Below, piece after piece: positions 49,191 through 58,057 of a stretch of 64,000 bases of DNA. The notes under the pieces are model-generated. The model searched no databases, was not told the DNA's origin, and worked only from the letters and a program-made list of their open reading frames with translations. The stretch comes from Thermoproteota archaeon (GTDB lineage Archaea; Thermoproteota; Thermoprotei; Gearchaeales; Gearchaeaceae), in the NCBI GenBank assembly GCA_021324265.1, contig JAJPJK010000011.1:1-64000 (forward strand). The letters run 5' to 3'. Position numbers and translations under genes: made by a program. Within the stretch, counting starts at the first letter, position 1, and each line of letters begins with the position of its first letter.

Positions 49191-50502
49191 TTTCGAAAAA
49201 TTCTCTATGTAATTCCCTAACACATTCATCAGCGTCTTCTTGCTTTACTGCGAAGCTTATATTTATCTTCGAAGAACCTGCAGATATCATCTCGATGTTT
49301 ATTCCCTTTCTACCCAAAACTGAAAATGTTCGCCCTGCTATGTTAGGCTCCATGTTTATCCCTTGTCCAACAATTGATACAGTTGCTCTTGAATTGAATA
49401 CCTCAAGTTCTGCAATCTCTTTCAAATCCTTCTTAAGTTCATCGATATCATATTTATCCTCGGTAGTTAAAGAAACATTAACTTCAGATGTAGATATTAG
49501 ATCCACTGATATTTTATGTCTGTTGAATATCTCGAATATCCTATACAAATAACCATAAGCAAGGAACATTTTAGGCGTGTGGATATTCAATATGTTTACT
49601 TTCTTCTTACATGCAATAGCAGCTACTTTGTTCGGCCTAGCAACCCTTGAAGTTATCAGTGTACCTTTTGCTTTGGGATTGAAGGTATTCAATATTCTAA
49701 CTGGAATACCCTTTTTCTTTACGGGCAATATCGTTTTGGGATGTAGCACTTTTGCACCAAAGTATGCTAGCTCATATGCCTCCTCATAAGTGAGTGCTTC
49801 GACAGTTCTTGCAGTTGGACAAATCTTTGGATCCGCTGTCATCACGCCATCTACATCGGTCCAAATTTGAACTTCCTCAGCATCTACGGCAGCACCTAAT
49901 ATAGTTGCTGTATAGTCGCTTCCTCCTCTTCCTAGCGTCGTTATGTTACCCTTCGCATCCTTAGCGATGAAACCAGTAACTATTGGAATAAAATCTGAAT
50001 AAGAATAGAAGTAATCTTGTAATAACTTATAAGATTCTTCAAGCACTTCTGCATTACCAAAATTCGAATCTGTAAGCAAACCTATGTCATATGCATTCAA
50101 GGCCTTAGCATTAATTCCTTGCTGATTGAAATATTCTGCGACAATCTTTGCAGATATGCGCTCACCAAAGGACATAACAAGATCCAGAATTTTGGGATTG
50201 ACCTCTTTTAGATACATTATGCCCTTTAAAGCAGTCTCAAGCTCATTGAGCTCACTTTCAATGAGTTCACTTTCCAAATTCAATTTTTCGATCTCTTTGA
50301 AATGTCGCTCCCTAATCCAAGTCAGATCAAGCTTTCCCTGCATTGCGTTCATGGCAAGAGCTATAAGATGATCTGTTACCCCATTGAAGGCAGAAACAAC
50401 TACAATGGGCCTTTGATCAATGATAGCACTTACTATATTAAACAGATTCCTTATTCGCTCCGCGCTACCAACAGAGGTTCCTCCAAACTTTAATACTATC
50501 AT
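49183..50502 (-). CDS. lysC: Aspartate kinase
   Basis: 439 aa. VLKFGGTSVGSAERIRNL at the N-terminus, VTGFIAKDAKGNITTLGRGGSDYTATILGA with EVQIWTDVDGVMTADP, then two ACT domains (SVDLISTSEVNVSLTTED and INIEMISAGSSKINISFAV). First committed step from aspartate, likely feedback-regulated through ACT. ATG overlaps dapB stop by ATGA. Normal length for a monofunctional enzyme. Confidence 0.97.
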   Translation of the reverse strand: MIVLKFGGTSVGSAERIRNLFNIVSAIIDQRPIVVVSAFNGVTDHLIALAMNAMQGKLDLTWIRERHFKEIEKLNLESELIESELNELETALKGIMYLKEVNPKILDLVMSFGERISAKIVAEYFNQQGINAKALNAYDIGLLTDSNFGNAEVLEESYKLLQDYFYSYSDFIPIVTGFIAKDAKGNITTLGRGGSDYTATILGAAVDAEEVQIWTDVDGVMTADPKICPTARTVEALTYEEAYELAYFGAKVLHPKTILPVKKKGIPVRILNTFNPKAKGTLITSRVARPNKVAAIACKKKVNILNIHTPKMFLAYGYLYRIFEIFNRHKISVDLISTSEVNVSLTTEDKYDIDELKKDLKEIAELEVFNSRATVSIVGQGINMEPNIAGRTFSVLGRKGINIEMISAGSSKINISFAVKQEDADECVRELHREFFENE

Positions 50503-51242
50503 AGCAGATCTCTGAATATTTCACTAAAGCTATAAAAGCCTCGCTTATCCTTTATCCATCTAGCTGCAATTAGCGCACCTATTGCAAAACCTTTTCTATT
50601 CTTTGCTTCATGCTTTAGCTCTATATTATCGAACTCGCTATCGAATCCAACTATATGAATGCCCGTTATATAACCAGCTCTTACGCTAGTTATATGCAAC
50701 TCATCGGGCTCAATTTTTCTGTCTATTGACCCAAAAAGCATCTTTTTCTTTCTTTGAATCTTACTTAAAATTATTTGACCGAGCTGCTTTGCAGTTCCTG
50801 AAGGAGAATCTAACTTTTGGTTGTGATGCGCCTCATAAACATAGGCATCATACCATTGATAATTGTTAACGAGCTCTGCGGCCCTCTCAACGATGTTGAA
50901 GAATATGTTGACACCTATAGAGAAATTGGGACTGTAGATAAAGCCTATGTCATTTTTTTGGACAACTTCTTTTACATAGTTTAAATTTTCGTACCAGCCC
51001 GTTGTACCCATGACAATGTTTCTCTTAAAACTTGCGACCTTTTCAACATTACTAAGCACAGCCTTAGGACTTGAAAAATCAATTACGACATCAACATTTT
51101 CCATCGCTTCTTTGGTAATACTGCTATGGGTGGCATTTGGATCAGTAGGATCTATAATTGATGAAACATCTATGCCCATTTCCTTTGCAACTTCATGTAT
51201 TGTTCTGCCCATTTTTCCATAACCTATGATGGAAATCTTCAT
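50499..51242 (-). CDS. dapB: 4-hydroxy-tetrahydrodipicolinate reductase
   Basis: 247 aa. ISIIGYGKMGRTIHEVA Rossmann start, VVIDFSSPKAVLSN, NIVMGTTGWYENL, and the EAHHNQKLDSPSGTAKQLG signature with catalytic His and Lys. Uses NADPH or NADH. Coupled by ATGA to dapA upstream and lysC downstream. Confidence 0.96.
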   Translation of the reverse strand: MKISIIGYGKMGRTIHEVAKEMGIDVSSIIDPTDPNATHSSITKEAMENVDVVIDFSSPKAVLSNVEKVASFKRNIVMGTTGWYENLNYVKEVVQKNDIGFIYSPNFSIGVNIFFNIVERAAELVNNYQWYDAYVYEAHHNQKLDSPSGTAKQLGQIILSKIQRKKKMLFGSIDRKIEPDELHITSVRAGYITGIHIVGFDSEFDNIELKHEAKNRKGFAIGALIAARWIKDKRGFYSFSEIFRDLL

Positions 51243-52078
51243 CTTAACTTCAGCTCATCCTCATAGAGCGCAAGAACTTTCTTTACTTTTTCAAGGTTAT
51301 GATTTTGCATATTGCACAGAGGAAGTCTGCAAGGTCCAGCTTTCATGCCTACAAGATTCATCATGGTCTTAATAGGAATCGGATTAGTCTCTATGAATGC
51401 AGCCTTGAAGATTGGGAGAAGCTTGTAATGAATTTGTTGTGCCTTATTGAAGTCTCCCTTTAAGGCACTCTCAGTGAGTTCAACAACAGGTCTTGGAAGA
51501 AGGTTACTTATTACTGATATAACACCTTTGCCTCCTAAGGCCATTATAGGTAATGTAAGATTATCATCTCCACTCAGAACTGTAAGTCTTTTGCCGAGCA
51601 TCTCAATAGTATCCATAACTTGAACTATGCTTCCAGAAGCTTCTTTTACTGCAACAATATTGTCCAAATTGGATAGTCTAGCCAGCGTTTGCACTTCTAT
51701 ATTGACACCAGTTCTGCCTGGTATATTGTAAATTATTATAGGTAGGTCAACTGACTCGCTAACCGACTTGAAATGTAAGTATAATCCTTCCTGTGTAGGC
51801 TTATTATAGTATGGTGCAACGATTAAAAGCCCATCAGCCCCTAAGTCTTTGGCAATCTTTGATTGCTTAATCGTTTCTGCAGTCGAATAGGTTCCTGCAC
51901 CTACAATTACAGGTATTTTTCCATTAACTTCCTCGATTACTGTCTTAATAATTTGGATCTTTTCTTCTTCCTTTATCGTTGGTGCTTCACCAGTTGTACC
52001 TAAAACTACTAAACCGTGTACGCCATTTTCAATTTGAAATCTTACGTTCTCCCTAAGTCCTTCAAAATCTACTTCCAA
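51239..52078 (-). CDS. dapA: 4-hydroxy-tetrahydrodipicolinate synthase (5' end apparently frameshifted)
   Basis: Condenses pyruvate with aspartate semialdehyde. LVVLGTTGEAPTIKEEEK, APYYNKPTQEGLYLHFKS, IIYNIPGRTGVNI and VAVKEASGSIVQVMD with the Schiff-base Lys are intact. The uninterrupted frame reaches only a TTG at 52078, lacking the first barrel strand. Upstream the same frame encodes FVGCLTALITPFREDLEV (52078-52130), but has no start codon. The ATG at 52143, 27 nt after a TATA element, is out of frame by one base; adding one G to the GGGG run next to it would give MGERKDRF then VGCLTALITPF, a perfect DapA start. So the real gene probably spans 51239-52143. First gene of the lysine operon. 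Confidence 0.9.
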   Translation of the reverse strand: MEVDFEGLRENVRFQIENGVHGLVVLGTTGEAPTIKEEEKIQIIKTVIEEVNGKIPVIVGAGTYSTAETIKQSKIAKDLGADGLLIVAPYYNKPTQEGLYLHFKSVSESVDLPIIIYNIPGRTGVNIEVQTLARLSNLDNIVAVKEASGSIVQVMDTIEMLGKRLTVLSGDDNLTLPIMALGGKGVISVISNLLPRPVVELTESALKGDFNKAQQIHYKLLPIFKAAFIETNPIPIKTMMNLVGMKAGPCRLPLCNMQNHNLEKVKKVLALYEDELKLR

Positions 52079-52142
52079 ATCTTCTCTAAAGGGTGTTATA
52101 AGCGCTGTTAAGCAACCAACAAACCTATCCTTTCTTTCCCCA

Positions 52143-52182
52143 TTGCTATGAGTTTATATTCTTCAATATTTAAATCTTTCGG
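52143..52182 (-). promoter_or_regulatory. Promoter of the lysine (dap) operon
   Basis: On the minus strand, CGAAAGATTTAAATATTG (BRE plus TATA, centred near 52170) lies about 27 nt before the ATG at 52143, supporting a leaderless start there. It matches the amidase-operon promoter in 15 bases. Confidence 0.6.
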
Positions 52183-52377
52183 TATTCTTTAGAGATCTAA
52201 TACATGGTATATTGCAAAATGTCTCAAATTTACTAAGTATCCATTATAGGCTTTGTCATAATGTTCTAGCTCATGAAAAATGATGTTTGTCATTTTCGCA
52301 TATTCGAAGTAGAGGTTGTGATAAAGCTTTCGCGGATTTCAACAGCTATTTAATGGTTATCGTTTATATGGATTACG

Positions 52378-53004
52378 ATGGATGGACCAGCTGAAGTTAA
52401 GATCCAAGTAACAAGACATGATTGTAAAGTAATGGAAATAATTGGGGATGAAAAAGTCTTAGTTTCCAAGATCATAGTTAGGGATAAATTTTCCGATCAT
52501 CTCATCAACGGCCAACTCACTCCAATACTTGAGCAAAAACTGAAATCTTCAGGCATAAGGACAATAAAACTACCTGAGAAGGGGATTTGGGTTAGAACCC
52601 AAAGCTGTAGTGCATGCTCCTTCTTAGGAAGTAGCGATGCAATCATAATAAGTGCTGCACCCATATCGAGAACAGAGATGTCCTACAGATTGCTCGTTCC
52701 CCCTCTTGGTTACTTAAGACAGATAATAAAAGGATTGGGAGATCTTGGTTTACAACCTAAGATCTTGGAAATAAAAAGGCTTTTCCCTCCTAATAGGAAG
52801 TCTGAGGATGAGTTAACAGAAAGACAGTTACAGCTTTTGATACTTGCATACAAGAAGGGATACTTCGATGCAGAAAGGAAGACTTCTTTAACTGAGCTCG
52901 CAAAAACATTGGACATATCTCCTTCATCTGCTCAAGAATTGCTCAAAAGGGCTCTTAAAAAAGTCGTAAGAGCTTACTTAAAACATTTTGAAGAGAACCC
53001 ATAG
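52378..53004 (+). CDS. Bat-type HTH_10 transcriptional regulator
   Basis: 208 aa. The C-terminal third, LTERQLQLLILAYKKGYFDAER then LTELAKTLDISPSSAQELL, is the bacterio-opsin-activator HTH domain. The N-terminal sensor region (residues 1-140) has a Cys pair SCSACSF near residue 78 that could bind metal or sense redox. A possible TATA (GCTATTTAATGG, near 52346) is about 28 nt before the ATG. Divergent from the lysine operon, which it may regulate (inference). Confidence 0.85.
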   Translation: MDGPAEVKIQVTRHDCKVMEIIGDEKVLVSKIIVRDKFSDHLINGQLTPILEQKLKSSGIRTIKLPEKGIWVRTQSCSACSFLGSSDAIIISAAPISRTEMSYRLLVPPLGYLRQIIKGLGDLGLQPKILEIKRLFPPNRKSEDELTERQLQLLILAYKKGYFDAERKTSLTELAKTLDISPSSAQELLKRALKKVVRAYLKHFEENP

Positions 53005-53048
53005 ATTTAAATATTTGTATCGATATCGATATCGATGTCGATATGTGG
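53003..53048 (+). promoter_or_regulatory. PadR promoter with tandem TATCGA operator
   Basis: AGATTTAAATA is the BRE/TATA element (53003-53013). It is followed by four tandem hexamers: TATCGA at 53018, 53024 and 53030, then TGTCGA at 53036. ATG of the PadR gene is at 53043. The sequence is nearly identical to 58012-58057 (46 bp, about two or three differences). The hexamers form a perfect palindrome, suited to a dimeric regulator that would block the start site. Confidence 0.8.
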
Positions 53049-53459
53049 GAACCAATGATTATGTTTAGAAGAAGATTTGGAAGAGAAGGAGCTTTGAAAT
53101 ACCTTGTACTTTGGTTAATAAGCGAAAGGCCAAGGAATGGAGCGGAGATTATGGATGAAATTGAACGGAGAAGTTGGGGATGGTGGAGGCCTTCACCTGG
53201 GTCGGTGTATCCTCTCCTCGCTAGGATGGAGAGTGAAGGGTTAGTTGTAAGAAGGCAGGATGGAAAATACGAAATATCTGAAAAAGGCAAAAAGGAGGTG
53301 GAATTCGTATTTCCCACAAGAAAAGCCTTTAATATTGAGGAAATACTAAACGAAATAGAGGGGTACATCAACTATCTTGAAGACATGGGTAAGAGTAGAC
53401 TTGAAGGTTATAGAGAAAGGCTTGAAAGAATAAAATCAAAGATCGAGAAGTTGATCTGA
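53043..53459 (+). CDS. PadR-family transcriptional regulator
   Basis: 138 aa. GALKYLVLWLISERPRNGAEIMDEIERRS then WRPSPGSVYPLLARMESEGLV is the PadR winged helix; residues 105-138 are a dimerisation helix (SRLEGYRERLERIKSKIEKL). It represses multidrug-type exporter genes in many prokaryotes. The ABC ATPase starts 2 nt after its stop and the two are one operon. The promoter overlaps a palindromic repeat shared with the distant permease gene. Confidence 0.9.
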   Translation: MWEPMIMFRRRFGREGALKYLVLWLISERPRNGAEIMDEIERRSWGWWRPSPGSVYPLLARMESEGLVVRRQDGKYEISEKGKKEVEFVFPTRKAFNIEEILNEIEGYINYLEDMGKSRLEGYRERLERIKSKIEKLI

Positions 53460-53460
53460 A

Positions 53461-54465
53461 ATGTCTGAAGTCATAATAAAAGCAGTAAACTTAACAAAAG
53501 CTTTCGGACATCTAATCGCTGTAGATCATATAAACTTCGAAGTTTATACTGGGGAAATATTCGGTTTCTTAGGGCCTAATGGTGCTGGTAAATCTACAAC
53601 AATAAATATGCTAACTACTGTACTAAGGCCTACTGAAGGGACAGCAATCGTTAACGGCTATAATATTGTGAAAGAAGCAAGTAAAGTTAGGCAAACAATT
53701 GGAGTAGTGCATCAGGAATATACAGCAGATGAAGATCTTACAGGATACGAAAATATGATGCTTGCTGCAGCACTTTATGGAATACCCAAAAGTGTTGCTA
53801 AAGAAAGGACCGAAGAACTCCTAAAAATGGTTGAGCTAACAAATGCAGCAAATAGGAAGGTTGAAACTTATTCAGGCGGTATGAGAAGGAGATTAGAAAT
53901 TGCAATGGGCTTAATCAACAGACCTCGCATTTTATTTCTCGATGAACCTACGCTAGGGCTCGATGTCCAAACAAGAGCTGCAATCTGGTCCTACATAATG
54001 AAGTTAAAAGAAGAATATAATATGACTATATTCATGACCACACACTATCTCGAGGAAGCTGATGCTTATTGCGATAGAATTGCAATTATAGATAGAGGGA
54101 AAATCTTAAAGATCGGATCGCCTAAGGAGCTGAAAGAGGGGCTTGGTGGAGACATCATAACTATACAGATAGCCAGCAACGCTGAAGACGCAATGAAGAT
54201 AATATCTGTGCATAATGAAGTAACCGATGTTAAAGCTGAAAAGAATACTATAAGAATAAAAACGAAGAATGCGAGTGCTTTAGCGCCGGAATTAATAAAA
54301 GAGCTTTATCAAAAAGGTATAAATGTGACAAGAATAGAAATTGTACAACCTTCATTAGATGAAGTATACTTGGAATACACAGGAAAGAGCTTAAGAGACG
54401 AACAAGTAGACTGGGAAGATATGTTCACGCTTAGAAGAACGTTAAGAAGAGCAAGGGGAGGTTAA
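53461..54465 (+). CDS. ABC transporter ATP-binding protein (DrrA-like)
   Basis: 334 aa. FGFLGPNGAGKSTTINML (Walker A), YSGGMRRRLEIAMGL (signature), ILFLDEPTLGLDV (Walker B) and MTTHYLEEA (His switch). C-terminal about 100 residues are the DUF4162-like extension of daunorubicin-resistance ATPases. Drug, lipid or peptide export ATPase; its matching ABC-2 permease is not adjacent, but probably the one at 58052 under the same type of promoter. Confidence 0.93.
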   Translation: MSEVIIKAVNLTKAFGHLIAVDHINFEVYTGEIFGFLGPNGAGKSTTINMLTTVLRPTEGTAIVNGYNIVKEASKVRQTIGVVHQEYTADEDLTGYENMMLAAALYGIPKSVAKERTEELLKMVELTNAANRKVETYSGGMRRRLEIAMGLINRPRILFLDEPTLGLDVQTRAAIWSYIMKLKEEYNMTIFMTTHYLEEADAYCDRIAIIDRGKILKIGSPKELKEGLGGDIITIQIASNAEDAMKIISVHNEVTDVKAEKNTIRIKTKNASALAPELIKELYQKGINVTRIEIVQPSLDEVYLEYTGKSLRDEQVDWEDMFTLRRTLRRARGG

Positions 54466-54513
54466 GTAATTTTTCCTAAATTTAAATACAGATAATTTGA
54501 TTTCTAAAATAAT

Positions 54514-55353
54514 ATGAGTTCATCCAATGAACGGGTTAAATTAGGAATAAATGATTTTCTTAAAGAAGCATTATTCATTGTTGAAGAAGCTAACAAGAAA
54601 AATATTCATTTAAGGATACTAGGAGCGCTGGCAGTATACTTACATATTAGGGATAATCCTACCGCCTTAGGATTGCTTTCAAAGTTGGGTCGTGTTGATA
54701 AAGACACCTTATTTACAGACCTTGATTTAATGGGATACAGCAAACAGCGTAAAGATGTATCGAAATTCTTTGAACAAATTGGATATTTTCCTGATAGAAT
54801 GATAAATACTTTATTCGGAAACAAAAGGATGATCTTTTATCACCCAAAAGGCGATTTCCATGTAGATGTATTCTTCGATAAACTTGAATTTAGTCATGAC
54901 GTAATTTTTGGTAATGATCCAAGCAATGGAAGATTATCGTTGGATTATCCAACTATAAGTTTAACCGATCTCGTTCTAGAGAAAATACAAATTAATAAAA
55001 TTAATAGAAAAGATTTGGTAGATCTACTTCTCATCTTTGCGTCACATGATTTAGTAACTAAAGACACACAAAATCACGAAGAAATAAATGCAGAATACAT
55101 TGCAAGTATATTGTCAGATGATTGGGGATTTTGGTATGATGCAGTTAATAATTTGAATAAATTGAAAAATTTTGCAAATAATTTAGGAGAAATTCAGAAC
55201 GAATACTCTGCATATATTCAAAAAGCTAACGAAAATATCGATAAACTCCTAAAAATTATTGAAGAAAAGCCTAAATCAAAAAATTGGATAAAAAGATCAA
55301 AAGACGGAGTGAATAAACCTTGGTATAGGGAAGTGGAAGAAGTAGTAAGATAG
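54514..55353 (+). CDS. Nucleotidyltransferase-like protein
   Basis: 279 aa. LRILGALAVYLH then TDLDLMGYSKQR (D-x-D) and HVDVFFDKLEFSHDV (third Asp) follow the minimal nucleotidyltransferase / AbiEii-like pattern, with a helical C-terminus. No antitoxin-like partner or HEPN gene is adjacent, so a toxin role is not shown. It lies between the ABC ATPase and an APC permease with gaps of about 50 bp on both sides. Confidence 0.72.
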   Translation: MSSSNERVKLGINDFLKEALFIVEEANKKNIHLRILGALAVYLHIRDNPTALGLLSKLGRVDKDTLFTDLDLMGYSKQRKDVSKFFEQIGYFPDRMINTLFGNKRMIFYHPKGDFHVDVFFDKLEFSHDVIFGNDPSNGRLSLDYPTISLTDLVLEKIQINKINRKDLVDLLLIFASHDLVTKDTQNHEEINAEYIASILSDDWGFWYDAVNNLNKLKNFANNLGEIQNEYSAYIQKANENIDKLLKIIEEKPKSKNWIKRSKDGVNKPWYREVEEVVR

Positions 55354-55407
55354 TAATAAGAATAAATTATTCTAAAAGTTTTTATATTATATAATTATTT
55401 AGGCATT

Positions 55408-57006
55408 ATGGGAGAAAGTTCTAGTTCTATTTATGTAAGAAAATCTTCTGGTCTTATAAGGACAATATCCGGAAGAAGTGCCTTAATAGCCAATCTGATA
55501 GGCATGGGTATACTTGTTAATATATTTTGGGTATACTATGCATCAGCGCTCTATCCCAATGCTGATCTTCCTTCCACAGTCTTCATAGGCATGGCACTGA
55601 ATTTATTGGTAGCTTATGCATACTGGATGCTTGCCACAGCAATGCCTAGAACAGGAGGAGATTATGTATATGTCAGCAGAATATTCCATCCTGCAGTTGG
55701 ATTTATGGAAAATTTAATGTTTGTTGTGTTAATGGTAACATGGGCAGGTCTCTTTCCGCAACTCATAGCTTCACAAGGAATGCAGATGATGTTTGCAAAC
55801 CTTTACCTCGTTACAGGCAATAGCTATTACCTTTCTGTTGCACAATGGCTCACAACTCAGTTCGCTCAGTTTATCATAGGCTTTGTTATCGTTACTTTAG
55901 TCATTCTTCTCAATTTTCTACCTGTAAAATGGATATTCAGAATTGTCACGGCGCTTTTCGTAATACAAGCAATCATCTATGTCTGGTTTGTTGCACAATT
56001 AGCCATGATTCCACATGACACGTTTGTAAGTGACTTCAACCAAAAATTTGGGGCAAACGCGTACCAGCAAGTATTGAATCTTGCAAAAAACAATTATCAG
56101 GTAGATTGGACTATAACTGCTGAAGGTACCTTTATAGGAATAGTTTATACCATGCTCAGCTATATAGGATACGCTAACAGCGCATACTTTGCTGGAGAAG
56201 TTAGGGGAGACCCTCGTTCTTCTCAAGGATTAGCGATATTTGGTTCTCCTATAATATTCTCTGTAATCATTTACATTTTATATTCAGTTATTTACAACAC
56301 ATTTGGACATGATTTCCTCGTAGCATCATCAGTACTTTCACTTAATGGTGACCAAGGTTGGATCATGCCTGCCGCACCATCACCTGCACATCTCGTTGCG
56401 GTCATATCAAATGATCCGTTTTTCGTTTCCGTTGTACCTTTTGGCTTAGTACTGACATTCTTTGGATTTGCGCTCATATACTTCTTCGTACCTACAAGAA
56501 ACATATTCGCATACGCTTTCGATAGAATAATACCTACAAAAGTCGCAGAAGTTAATAGATATGGCATTCCATGGGTTGCAGTTCTAATATATGGTGTGAT
56601 CGCTTACGTCTCTCTGTACCTTACAGTATACACACAAGTATTCAGCTATCTTTCCTATGCTAACTTCGGTTGGTGGCTATCTGTAGCAATTGTGATGTTC
56701 GCTGCCGCCAGCTTCCCATTCCTAAAGAAAGATATTTTTGAATCTTCGCCAAGAATCGTTAAGAGAAAATTAGGACCTATACCCGTTATAACTCTTGTAG
56801 GAATCATAGGTGGAATATTATCACTTTGGGTTTCTTATTCAACAATATTGCCCTCTTTCACAGGCGCACCGATAAATGCCGTTTATATCCTCTCAATACT
56901 ATTGGTATACGTTATTGCTTTGCTTATCTTCATAATATCCTACTTCATACAAAAAAGAAGAGGAGTACCAATGGAGCTAATAGGCAAAGAGTTACCTCCT
57001 ACCTAG
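55408..57006 (+). CDS. APC-superfamily permease
   Basis: 532 aa. About 12 membrane segments, starting with SGRSALIANLIGMGILVNIFW and AMPRTGGDYVYVSRIFHPAVGF, which is typical of amino acid/polyamine permeases. The large extracellular loop near residue 200-230 is longer than usual. Substrate unknown. TATA-like TTATATTATATAA near 55380-55395 precedes it. The end overlaps the convergent phosphoesterase gene by 4 bp. Confidence 0.86.
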   Translation: MGESSSSIYVRKSSGLIRTISGRSALIANLIGMGILVNIFWVYYASALYPNADLPSTVFIGMALNLLVAYAYWMLATAMPRTGGDYVYVSRIFHPAVGFMENLMFVVLMVTWAGLFPQLIASQGMQMMFANLYLVTGNSYYLSVAQWLTTQFAQFIIGFVIVTLVILLNFLPVKWIFRIVTALFVIQAIIYVWFVAQLAMIPHDTFVSDFNQKFGANAYQQVLNLAKNNYQVDWTITAEGTFIGIVYTMLSYIGYANSAYFAGEVRGDPRSSQGLAIFGSPIIFSVIIYILYSVIYNTFGHDFLVASSVLSLNGDQGWIMPAAPSPAHLVAVISNDPFFVSVVPFGLVLTFFGFALIYFFVPTRNIFAYAFDRIIPTKVAEVNRYGIPWVAVLIYGVIAYVSLYLTVYTQVFSYLSYANFGWWLSVAIVMFAAASFPFLKKDIFESSPRIVKRKLGPIPVITLVGIIGGILSLWVSYSTILPSFTGAPINAVYILSILLVYVIALLIFIISYFIQKRRGVPMELIGKELPPT

Positions 57007-57956
57007 CCAGAAGTAAATAAAAAGCCTTCTAGTTTTTCTGCAGACATGATTAATATTAGACCATTGAGTATTCCTGTTGCATATTCGCTACCCGGATTAA
57101 AACAATGCGTTTGTTTAATCTTTGTATAACCTTTAGATTCATGAATATGACCATGCAAACCAATAAAAGGCTGGTATTTTTCAATCGCTTTCCTTACAGC
57201 AATACTTCCTACATGAGTGAACTCAGGTTCACCGCCAGGAGTTAGTACAGGTCTTAAATCTTGATCAAGCTTCGGTGCAATGTCGAGGTGAGTATTGAAA
57301 GGAGGCACATGAATATTGAAAATCATTCTTCTCGCTTCCCTTGCGCTACTTACTAAGGAATCAATTTTAGATTCGAGAATTTCTTCAGGTAAATCACCTG
57401 GGAGATTCCAAGGTGTTGGATTCGAGTAACCCAAGCTGAGCATTTCATGATATTCATCGACCCAAATTATTTTCTCATTAGGATAAATCACGAAATCAGA
57501 CTCCTTTAGTACTTCTTCACAAACTTTAGGGTCATCATTGCCTGTATTTATAATGATTTTTGTACCTAAAGGCTTCAGCCTTTCTTCAGCGAGCCTACAC
57601 CATTCAATCATATTTTCTTTAATTAGTTCTAGGAAGATTCGATCAAGTTTATCTTTATCCCTTAATAGCTCTTGCCATTCCTCTTTTTCAATGATTATAG
57701 GATAATCCCCTTGTGAACGGATTGCTCTCTTTATCTCAACCAACTTTTCTTCATTTTCTGCCTTCATCACATTTCCCTTAACTTCCGCTTCAAAAGAATT
57801 CCCCTTTTTGAAAACCGGCACTAGAGCTTTACCAGCAATATCCCCTCCTATAATTAACACTTGGGCGCCATATACTTTCGCAGCATTAAGAAATTTGAGG
57901 TATAGCTTATCAGAGCCGTGTATATCTGAGACGAAAAAGATTCTTGTTTTTCCCAT
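57003..57956 (-). CDS. Metallophosphoesterase (calcineurin-like)
   Basis: 317 aa. FVSDIHGSDKLYLKF, LIIGGDIAG, INTGNDDPKV and FNIHVPPFNTHLD / IGLHGHIHESKG are the five metal-binding motifs in order. Dinuclear metal phosphoesterase; target (nucleotide, diester or protein) unknown. Cytosolic. Confidence 0.92.
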   Translation of the reverse strand: MGKTRIFFVSDIHGSDKLYLKFLNAAKVYGAQVLIIGGDIAGKALVPVFKKGNSFEAEVKGNVMKAENEEKLVEIKRAIRSQGDYPIIIEKEEWQELLRDKDKLDRIFLELIKENMIEWCRLAEERLKPLGTKIIINTGNDDPKVCEEVLKESDFVIYPNEKIIWVDEYHEMLSLGYSNPTPWNLPGDLPEEILESKIDSLVSSAREARRMIFNIHVPPFNTHLDIAPKLDQDLRPVLTPGGEPEFTHVGSIAVRKAIEKYQPFIGLHGHIHESKGYTKIKQTHCFNPGSEYATGILNGLILIMSAEKLEGFLFTSG

Positions 57957-58011
57957 ATCATGGTTAGTGGTTTTTCAAATAAATATCTAAAATCACGTTG
58001 AGATAAGGCAA

Positions 58012-58057
58012 AGATTTAAATACCTGTATCGATATCGATATCGATGTCGATATGTGG
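58012..58057 (+). promoter_or_regulatory. Second copy of the PadR-type promoter/operator
   Basis: AGATTTAAATA then four tandem hexamers TATCGA/TATCGA/TATCGA/TGTCGA (58027-58050), ATG at 58052. Nearly identical to 53003-53048, even to the ATGTGG start of both proteins. Puts the permease in the same regulon as the PadR gene. Confidence 0.8.
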
